Below, in pieces: positions 1 to 5,346 of a stretch of 6,651 nucleotides of DNA. The notes beneath the pieces are model-generated. The model was not told where the DNA came from. It saw only the letters and a program-made list of their open reading frames with translations, and made no database searches. Origin of the DNA: Flavobacterium sp. (GTDB taxonomy: Bacteria; Bacteroidota; Bacteroidia; Flavobacteriales; Flavobacteriaceae); contig SEBM01000231.1 in assembly GCA_004296145.1 (NCBI GenBank), positions 1-6,651 on the forward strand. The letters are read 5' to 3'. Position numbers and translations under genes: made by a program. Each line of letters starts with the position of its first letter. The stretch's first letter is position 1.

Positions 1-41
1 GTTTCCGGGGATTAAGTAATATATTCCGAATTCAAAATAAA

Positions 42-77
42 TAAAAAAAGCTGCGAGAAATAATTCCCCCAGCTTTT
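42..77 (-). terminator. Intrinsic terminator of the LRR lipoprotein gene
   Basis: An 8-bp perfect stem pairs AAAAGCTG (46-53) with CAGCTTTT (70-77) around a 16-nt loop. Read on the minus strand, the stem is followed by an uninterrupted run of seven T (complement of 43-49), the layout of a rho-independent terminator. It lies about 36 nt past the stop codon of the minus-strand LRR gene, as expected for its 3' end. The stem has four G/C pairs, so strength is moderate. A shorter T run on the other strand (74-77) could give weak bidirectional activity. Confidence 0.7.
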
Positions 78-112
78 ATGTTTTGTAAAAAAAGTATTTT
101 TATGTTTTTCTT

Positions 113-1603
113 TTAGAAAGAGCTTACATAAGTGGCAGCAGGATCTTTCATACCTTTCCATTTATCATTTGAATAATTTACATCATCTACAGCTATCTGC
201 AGAAAAGAAGGATTATTCAAAAAGTTTCCACCTTTAATGTTAATATTATTTCCGTCTTTTAAATTCAATTTACCCAGTACATTATTATCACATATCAAAT
301 AATAACCGTCTTTTGTAGACAGAAGTGGATTTTTTGAACAATCTAAAACTGCAAGATTATTATAAGAACAGTGTAAATATAATAGTTTTGTATTTTGAGA
401 TATATCCAAATTAGATAACAAATTATTAGAACAAGAAAACATTTCTAATTGTGTACACTTCGTAATATCTATTGAAGTCATGGTATTACTTGAGCATGAA
501 AGATTATTTAAGGCAATATTTTTGGTCAGATCTAAATTTGTAATTTCATTTTTACCACAGCTTAAGCCTGTTAAGCCCATATTCTGACTTAGATCAAGCG
601 TTTTCAATTCATTATCAATGCAATATAGTACTTTTAAAGAAGGATTTTTTGTAACATCCAAAGTAGTTAATTTGCTACCATTACAATATAGATATTGTAA
701 AGCAGGATTCTTCGAAACATCTATATTGTTGATAGAACTTTGGCTAATTGCTAATTGCTCTAATAATACATTATTTGAAATATCTAAAGAAGTAATAGGA
801 TTGTCTGCACAAAATATTTTTGTTAAAGCAGTATGTTTTGAAACATTTAGAGTACTTAAGAAATTACCGCTAACTTCGATTGATTGCAGAGCCAGATTTT
901 TTGAAATATCTAAAGTTGCAATTTTATTACTTCCCAAATTAAGCGATTTCAGAGCTGTATTTTTCGAAAGATCAATTGTGGTCAGTTTTATAACAGAAGT
1001 GCCGTATAAATTTGAGCACGATAAAGATTCCAGAGCTGTAAAATCCTGAAGTCCGGTTAGATCTGCTACTCCAGAATCATTAAGAGTAAGGTGCGTAATT
1101 TTTTTGATTTGATAAGTTGGTACGCTTCCGTTGACTGGAGCAGTATCAAATCCCATATTAATTATTATTTGTTCAAATGCAGCGTCAGGAATTAACGTGA
1201 CTACTTCAGGATCTCCTCCCATCACTATTGACAAAGTTGTAGTTTGCCCACCCACTACTACAAGAGGTTTAGTTTGGGTAATATATGATGGATACGTAAC
1301 AACGATCGTAATTTTGCCGACAGGTACACTTGTAAATTTAAAAGCGCCATCAGCTTCTACGGTAATATTTTTATCTGTCTGTCCTTCTTGTTTTAAGGTT
1401 ACGATTGCTCCAGAAAGTGTACTGTTTTCTTTTGATACAGTTCCTATAACTGTACCCGTTGTAGGAAGTGTTACTTCGGGTGATTCAGGAGCATCATCAC
1501 TGCCGCATGAGGATACTGACATTGCGATAATTGTCAGAAATAAAAAAAATAAGCTATTGAATTTGAAAATTTTAAAAGAATTAAATTTGAGTTGATTGGA
1601 CAT
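113..1603 (-). CDS. Leucine-rich-repeat lipoprotein, probably surface-exposed
   Basis: This 496-residue protein starts with a lipoprotein signal peptide: a hydrophobic stretch at about 18-32 and a lipobox ending SVSSC, making Cys33 the likely lipidated residue. The next residues, GSDDAPE, resemble the acidic export signal that sends Bacteroidota lipoproteins to the cell surface. A low-complexity Pro/Thr linker leads to a carboxypeptidase-regulatory-like beta-sandwich (about 50-128). An LRR cap with an IPDAAFE motif follows (about 137-195). Eleven LRR units come next, with the Asp/Asn of the xDxSKN motif at residues 211, 232, 253 and so on to 421, exactly 21 apart. Cysteines recur in the same register (265, 307, 328, 349, 370, 391, 412). 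The end, with VDDVNYS and a Trp, looks like the usual C-terminal cap of such proteins; there is no type IX sorting domain. Likely role is binding of protein or glycan at the cell surface; the ligand is unknown. The start at 1603 is the only Met before the hydrophobic core. No clear ribosome-binding site is visible, which is normal for this phylum. Confidence 0.9.
   Translation of the reverse strand: MSNQLKFNSFKIFKFNSLFFLFLTIIAMSVSSCGSDDAPESPEVTLPTTGTVIGTVSKENSTLSGAIVTLKQEGQTDKNITVEADGAFKFTSVPVGKITIVVTYPSYITQTKPLVVVGGQTTTLSIVMGGDPEVVTLIPDAAFEQIIINMGFDTAPVNGSVPTYQIKKITHLTLNDSGVADLTGLQDFTALESLSCSNLYGTSVIKLTTIDLSKNTALKSLNLGSNKIATLDISKNLALQSIEVSGNFLSTLNVSKHTALTKIFCADNPITSLDISNNVLLEQLAISQSSINNIDVSKNPALQYLYCNGSKLTTLDVTKNPSLKVLYCIDNELKTLDLSQNMGLTGLSCGKNEITNLDLTKNIALNNLSCSSNTMTSIDITKCTQLEMFSCSNNLLSNLDISQNTKLLYLHCSYNNLAVLDCSKNPLLSTKDGYYLICDNNVLGKLNLKDGNNINIKGGNFLNNPSFLQIAVDDVNYSNDKWKGMKDPAATYVSSF
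281..985 (-). repeat. 63-bp coding repeat, eleven LRR units
   Basis: The LRR part of the lipoprotein gene shows a 63-bp period in the DNA. Related blocks such as tttgaaatatctaaa recur at about 773, 836 and 899 on the plus strand, 63 bp apart. Each period encodes one 21-residue LRR. Ten successive intervals keep exact length; only the last unit carries a roughly five-residue insertion (around residues 430-435) before its Cys438. The copies have diverged at many positions, so this is an old, protein-selected repeat rather than a recent DNA amplification. Confidence 0.8.
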
Positions 1604-1737
1604 AAATTTGGATTGTTTTTGATTCGGACAAATTAAATTATAAAAATTCTCAAAACCTAATTAACATAAAAATAAGATTATTTTTCTTTCAGAAGACCAA
1701 AGAATTTTTTATTACTACTCTTGTCCGCTATCCTGAA

Positions 1738-1769
1738 TTGGCAGTAAACAAAAAAAATCCTTAATTTCG
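1738..1769 (+). promoter_or_regulatory. Possible Bacteroidota-type promoter for the topoisomerase gene
   Basis: A TTG (1738-1740) is followed after 21 bp by TAATTTCG (1762-1769), which matches the TAnnTTTG -7 element except for one base. The spacing falls within the range I recall for flavobacterial promoters. The start codon lies 23 bp downstream, giving a short leader, and a purine stretch (AGAAAAGAGAAA, 1781-1792) directly before the ATG may help ribosome loading. The call rests on pattern only. Confidence 0.4.
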
Positions 1770-1792
1770 CTCGTCCAACTAGAAAAGAGAAA

Positions 1793-4096
1793 ATGAAGGT
1801 CTGTATTGCCGAGAAACCAAGTGTCGCACGAGAAATTGCATCTGTTTTGGGTGCCAATACCAAACACGATGGTTATTATGAAGGCAACGGATATGCCGTG
1901 ACCTATACTTTTGGTCATTTATGCACTTTAAAAGAACCCAACGATTATAAACCGCACTGGAAAAGCTGGGATTTGAACAACCTGCCGATGCTTCCGGAAA
2001 AATTCGAAACCAAAGTCGTTCAGAATTCGGGAATCCAAAAGCAGTTTAAAATCATAAAAACCTTATTCGACAAAGCCGAAGTAGTCATAAACTGCGGGGA
2101 TGCCGGACAGGAAGGAGAATTGATTCAGCGTTGGGTCATGAACGAAGCCAATTATAAAGGCGAAATTCAGCGTTTGTGGATTTCATCCCTAACCACCGAG
2201 GCCATAAAAGAAGGTTTTGAAAACCTGAAACCTTCTGCCAATTACGATAATTTATATTACGCCGGATTTTCGAGAGCGATTGGAGATTGGCTACTCGGAA
2301 TGAATGCTACACGTTTGTACACCGTAAAACATGGCGGTTACAAACAAGTTTTGTCTATCGGTCGCGTGCAGACGCCAACACTGGCCATGGTTGTTGACCG
2401 TTTTAGGGAAATTGAAAATTTTAAACCTCAGCCTTATTGGGAATTACAGACTTTATACAGAGAAGTACTTTTTAGTTATGAAGAAGGGCGTTTCCTAAAA
2501 AAAGAAGATGGTGAAATTCTGGCCGAAAAAGTCAAAGAAAGTGATTTTGAAATTGTTTCAATAGACAAAAAAAACGGAAACGAATATGCTCCCAAGCTTT
2601 TCGATCTGACTGGTTTACAGGTTTATTGCAATCAGAAATTTGGATTTTCGGCAGATGAAACGCTGAAAATTGCACAAACACTTTATGAGCAAAAAGTAAT
2701 CACCTATCCCAGAGTTGATACCACTTTTTTACCCAATGACATTTATCCTAAAGTTCCCGGGATTCTTCAGAATTTAACCCCTTATGCAGCACTCACGCAG
2801 CCGCTTTTAGGAAAGAAAATAAAAAAATCACCGAAGGTTTTTAATGATAAAAAAGTTACCGATCACCACGCGATTATTCCGACCGGAGTACAAAATAATC
2901 TGCAACACAATCAGCAGCAGGTTTATGACATTATTACAAAACGTTTTATTGCCGTTTTTTATGATGATTGTTTAGTTGCGAACACCACAGTAATTGGAAA
3001 AGCAGCAGAAGTGATGTTTAAAGCAACCGGAAAAGAAATCCTGAAAAAAGGTTTTCGAGTTGTTTTTGAAGATCCTAACGCTAAAGAAAAAGAAGCTGAT
3101 TTGTTGCCGACTTTTACAGTTGGTGAAAAAGGTCCGCACGAACCTTCATTTCTTCAAAAAGAAACCAAACCGCCCAATCAGTTTACAGAAGCAACTTTAT
3201 TACGCGCAATGGAAACTGCTGGAAAACAAATTGATGACGAAGATTTGCGCGAGCTCATGAAAGAAAACGGAATCGGTCGTCCGTCTACGCGTGCGAATAT
3301 TATTGAAACCCTTTTTAAACGTCAGTATATCGTTAGAAATAAAAAACAAGTCTTGCCTACTCTAACCGGAATTCAGCTTATTGATACGATTCAGAACGAA
3401 TTAGTAAAGTCGGCTGAACTTACAGGAACCTGGGAAAAGCAGTTAAAAGATATTGAAAAAGGAACTTTTAGCGCCGGCTCGTTTATCACCAACATGAAAC
3501 GCATGGTCGAAGCTTTGGTTTATGAAGTTCGAAGTGAAACCAAACATGCTAATATTTCGCATGCCGCTACGATTCAGAAACCGGTTGTAAAAGCAGAGAA
3601 AAAGAAAGCAGCAGGAATTTTGGCAGAAACGTGTCCAAAGTGTCAGAAAGGAAACCTTATAAAAGGAAAATCGGCCTTTGGCTGCAGCGAATATAAATCG
3701 GGTTGTGATTTTGTCCTGCCTTTTGTTTTTTCTGATAAAAAAATTACAGAAGCACAGTATTTACGATTGGTGCAAAAAGGATCTACGGTAAATATAAAAG
3801 GCTTTAAAACCGATTCGGGAACCGTTGAAGGTTTGATTCGTTTTGAAGAAAATTACAAACTGAAACTAGAACCCAAAAAGACAGATTCAAAGAAAACTGA
3901 AAAAGAAACTTCAGATGAATTAAAGTGTCCAAAATGCAAAAAAGGAACAATCCTAAAAGGAAAAACGGCTTACGGCTGTGGCGATTATAAACTGGGTTGT
4001 GATTTTAAAGTTACCTTTGATGAGGTTCGGGCAAAACTTAAAGATCAAAAACCAACTAAAGAACTTGTGTATTCTATTTTGAGTGCGAGCATTTAA
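1793..4096 (+). CDS. topB: Type IA DNA topoisomerase (topoisomerase III family)
   Basis: This 767-residue enzyme cuts one DNA strand through a 5'-phosphotyrosine link and passes the other, relaxing negative supercoils and resolving catenated or recombining DNA. The N-terminal Toprim domain opens with IAEKPSVAR, giving Glu7 and Lys8 as in E. coli TopB. Its acidic motif is GDAGQEGE (Asp103, Glu107), where the usual second Asp and the Arg are replaced by Gly105 and Gln106. SIGRVQTPT (188-196) is a family signature. The catalytic tyrosine is Tyr305 in TYPRVDTT, with Arg307. ENGIGRPSTR (491-500) is another conserved block. The tail holds two four-cysteine zinc ribbons (Cys614/617/631/638 and Cys712/715/729/736) separated by a topoisomerase C-terminal repeat (about 643-690) and a Lys-rich linker. 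This makes it longer than E. coli TopB (about 650 residues). The gene appears more GC-rich than its neighbours, as expected for a core gene. It stands alone, divergent from the LRR gene. Family assignment is firm; the symbol is by similarity to topoisomerase III. Confidence 0.95.
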   Translation: MKVCIAEKPSVAREIASVLGANTKHDGYYEGNGYAVTYTFGHLCTLKEPNDYKPHWKSWDLNNLPMLPEKFETKVVQNSGIQKQFKIIKTLFDKAEVVINCGDAGQEGELIQRWVMNEANYKGEIQRLWISSLTTEAIKEGFENLKPSANYDNLYYAGFSRAIGDWLLGMNATRLYTVKHGGYKQVLSIGRVQTPTLAMVVDRFREIENFKPQPYWELQTLYREVLFSYEEGRFLKKEDGEILAEKVKESDFEIVSIDKKNGNEYAPKLFDLTGLQVYCNQKFGFSADETLKIAQTLYEQKVITYPRVDTTFLPNDIYPKVPGILQNLTPYAALTQPLLGKKIKKSPKVFNDKKVTDHHAIIPTGVQNNLQHNQQQVYDIITKRFIAVFYDDCLVANTTVIGKAAEVMFKATGKEILKKGFRVVFEDPNAKEKEADLLPTFTVGEKGPHEPSFLQKETKPPNQFTEATLLRAMETAGKQIDDEDLRELMKENGIGRPSTRANIIETLFKRQYIVRNKKQVLPTLTGIQLIDTIQNELVKSAELTGTWEKQLKDIEKGTFSAGSFITNMKRMVEALVYEVRSETKHANISHAATIQKPVVKAEKKKAAGILAETCPKCQKGNLIKGKSAFGCSEYKSGCDFVLPFVFSDKKITEAQYLRLVQKGSTVNIKGFKTDSGTVEGLIRFEENYKLKLEPKKTDSKKTEKETSDELKCPKCKKGTILKGKTAYGCGDYKLGCDFKVTFDEVRAKLKDQKPTKELVYSILSASI

Positions 4097-4106
4097 TTTT
4101 TTTTGC

Positions 4107-4133
4107 CACTAATTGCACTAATTTTCACTAATT
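4107..4133. repeat. Three CACTAATT direct repeats
   Basis: The octamer CACTAATT occurs three times without mismatch at 4107-4114, 4116-4123 and 4126-4133, so the period is 9 then 10 bp, close to one helical turn. It begins 10 bp after the topoisomerase stop and runs into a T tract. No reverse-complement copies (AATTAGTG) follow within the spacer, so it is not the left arm of a hairpin here. Function is unknown. Confidence 0.65.
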
Positions 4134-4152
4134 TTTTTGAGAGTAAATTTTA

Positions 4153-4241
4153 TTTCACACAGATTTAAAAAGATTAAAATAGATTTTAATTTAATAGCAA
4201 ATCAAAATAAATCTGCTTTGATCTGCGTGATCTGCGTGAAA
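4153..4241. repeat. Long imperfect inverted repeat with ~10-bp internal period
   Basis: The left arm (4153-4186) begins TTTCACACAGAT and carries AGAT at 4161, 4171 and 4181, exactly 10 bp apart. The right arm (4209-4241) ends in ATCTGCGTGAAA and carries ATCT at 4211, 4221 and 4230, including an exact tandem of ATCTGCGTG at 4221-4238. The outer 12 bp of the arms pair at 11 positions, the three AGAT/ATCT boxes pair with one another, and the central gap is 22 bp. The structure resembles intergenic palindromic repeats that I recall from Flavobacterium genomes; that likeness is from memory. It may fold in RNA past the topoisomerase gene, but no T tract follows, so it is not a standard terminator. 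Confidence 0.7.
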
Positions 4242-4260
4242 CAATAATAATTTGCTTTAC

Positions 4261-4292
4261 TTGTTAGTATCAATCGGTTTTTAGTAACTTTT
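4261..4292 (+). promoter_or_regulatory. Possible promoter for the DUF6265-like lipoprotein gene
   Basis: TTG (4261-4263) is followed after 21 bp by TAACTTTT (4285-4292), which fits TAnnTTTG except at the last base. The spacing equals that of the proposed topoisomerase promoter. The leader to the ATG at 4336 would be about 35-40 nt. In such AT-rich DNA a match of this quality can arise by chance, so this is tentative. Confidence 0.35.
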
Positions 4293-4335
4293 TTATATAT
4301 TAGTACAACATTTCAAACACCAAAAACCTATAACC

Positions 4336-4812
4336 ATGTCTTATAAAATTACTCTTTTAGCGCTTTTATTAGCTTTTGTTTCTTGTCAGAAAAAAGAAAC
4401 TGTCGAAAAAGACAAAATCAAAATTGCCGACTGGCTTATCGGAAACTGGGAAAACAAAAATCCTGACGGTGTTTTGACGGAAAATTGGCAAAAGGTTAAT
4501 GACAGTACTTTTAGTGCGACTTCTTATTTTATAAAAGGAAAAGATACGTTGCATTTAGAAAGGATTATTTTATCACAAAAAGGTGAAACACTAACCTACA
4601 GTGCCACAGTAAATGGACAAAACGATAATAAAGCCATTGATTTTCCTTCTACAAGTGAAACAGAAAACAAATTGGTTTTCGAAAACCCGCAACATGATTA
4701 TCCACAAAAAATCTCTTATACTAAAGGCGCAAATAATACGCTGACTGCTGAGATTTCAGGAAAATTACAAGGAAAAATGAGTACTGAGAAGTTTATAATG
4801 ACTAAGAAGTAA
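4336..4812 (+). CDS. DUF6265-like lipoprotein
   Basis: This 158-residue protein has a short signal peptide (Lys4, hydrophobic core 5-15) and a lipobox ending in Cys17, so it is probably anchored in the periplasm or outer membrane. Residues after the Cys are QKKETVEK, without the acidic run of a clear surface-export signal. The mature part (about 30-157) resembles the DUF6265 family, which has no established function. Supporting motifs are WLIGNWE (33-39), a following ENW (49-51), FENPQHDYPQ (115-124) and LTAEISG (136-142). The pattern suggests a small beta-barrel-like fold that could bind a ligand; this is inference. Length is normal for the family. The start is the only Met giving a complete signal peptide. 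The next gene begins 45 bp downstream on the same strand, so the two may share a transcript. Confidence 0.85.
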   Translation: MSYKITLLALLLAFVSCQKKETVEKDKIKIADWLIGNWENKNPDGVLTENWQKVNDSTFSATSYFIKGKDTLHLERIILSQKGETLTYSATVNGQNDNKAIDFPSTSETENKLVFENPQHDYPQKISYTKGANNTLTAEISGKLQGKMSTEKFIMTKK

Positions 4813-4857
4813 GATTTTTGCTGCGAAGGTTTAAAACAAGAAGTCAAATATTAATAA

Positions 4858-5316
4858 ATGAGAAAAACATTCCTTATAATTCTTCTTTTAGTTGTTGCAT
4901 TTGGTTGTAATCAAAAATCAGAAAATATATATAATGATTTTTCATTTAACGAAATGAAAGCAGAAAGCATTGATATAATCATAAAACTTCATGATACATT
5001 AGATTCAGGAAGACGTAGTAGTGATATTGAATCTTTTGCTGCGAAAAAAGAATTTAATGTATCAACCGATCATCAATTTGATAGCTTTGATAAGATATTT
5101 ATCGACGCTGAAATAACTGGATACTGCTGCTGTCCAACAGCTATTTATTCTATTCAATTCATTAATGATAAAAAAGAAATTGGATTTTTTTATGTTGACA
5201 CAATTCAGTTTAAAGATAAAATAAGAATGTACGAAGGAAGTTTTCAATATTCTTATATAATTGATAAGCAAAAATGGAATAATTTTTTAAACGAAATTAA
5301 AACCTCAGAACCTTAG
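4858..5316 (+). CDS. Hypothetical lipoprotein with Cys-Cys-Cys-Pro motif
   Basis: I do not recognise this 152-residue protein. It has a lipoprotein signal peptide: Arg2-Lys3, hydrophobic core 5-15 and a lipobox AFGC with Cys17. The residues after Cys17 (NQKSEN) give no surface-export signal, so a periplasmic membrane anchor is likely. The mature domain is mixed and charged. Its most striking element is GYCCCPTA, three consecutive cysteines (90-92) then Pro93, followed by a segment of alternating aromatic and hydrophobic residues likely to form beta strands (about 96-135). The triple Cys might bind a metal or form a disulphide with Cys neighbours in a partner; no other Cys exists in the mature chain apart from lipidated Cys17. 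Codon use is very AT-rich, with many ATA codons, unlike the topoisomerase. The last four residues (TSEP) and the stop codon come from an 8-bp repeat array. It may be co-transcribed with the upstream lipoprotein gene. Confidence 0.75.
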   Translation: MRKTFLIILLLVVAFGCNQKSENIYNDFSFNEMKAESIDIIIKLHDTLDSGRRSSDIESFAAKKEFNVSTDHQFDSFDKIFIDAEITGYCCCPTAIYSIQFINDKKEIGFFYVDTIQFKDKIRMYEGSFQYSYIIDKQKWNNFLNEIKTSEP

Positions 5317-5340
5317 TACCTCAGCATCTAAGAACCTTAA
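5301..5340. repeat. Five-unit 8-bp tandem array across a stop codon
   Basis: Five degenerate octamers follow with no spacing: AACCTCAG (5301), AACCTTAG (5309), TACCTCAG (5317), CATCTAAG (5325) and AACCTTAA (5333). The core is nnCTnAG. The first two units encode the final Thr-Ser-Glu-Pro and the TAG stop of the preceding lipoprotein gene; the other three fill the short convergent gap before the transporter gene. Similar CTTAG-type octamer runs near gene ends are something I recall from Flavobacterium genomes, unverified. Only a 5-bp stem (CTTAG with CTAAG) can form, so a terminator role is not supported. Confidence 0.7.
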
Positions 5341-5346
5341 AAAAAC

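Noticed and set aside
618..1049. Plus-strand open frame of 143 codons with an apparent repeat protein
   Set aside because: It is antisense to the LRR region. The 63-bp period is a multiple of three, so one antisense frame stays open and looks repetitive. It has no signal peptide, sensible composition or upstream signals.
1131..1595. Plus-strand open frame of 154 codons opposite the N-terminal part of the LRR lipoprotein
   Set aside because: The minus-strand protein has a clear signal peptide and domains here; the plus-strand translation is an antisense shadow with no recognisable feature.
1629..1653. Possible promoter for the LRR gene (TAATTTG at 1629-1635 with TTG at 1651-1653, minus strand)
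   Set aside because: The -7 box is one base short and the spacer is only about 15 bp, so the match is too poor to list as a feature.
1668..1685. AT-only palindrome AAAAATAA-GA-TTATTTTT
   Set aside because: The loop is only 2 nt and there are no G/C pairs, so a stable hairpin or terminator is unlikely; it can arise by chance in such AT-rich DNA.
1678..1918. Two short minus-strand frames across the topoisomerase start
   Set aside because: They overlap the conserved Toprim start of the topoisomerase on the other strand and show no domain or start signals.
4097..4335. CRISPR-like array in the spacer after the topoisomerase
   Set aside because: Repeat units are 8-10 bp with almost no spacers and are arranged as an inverted repeat; there are no 25-40 bp repeats, no unique spacers and no cas genes.
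5062..5271. Minus-strand 69-codon frame inside the CCCP lipoprotein gene
   Set aside because: Antisense shadow in very AT-rich sequence; the plus-strand frame has a complete lipoprotein signal peptide.
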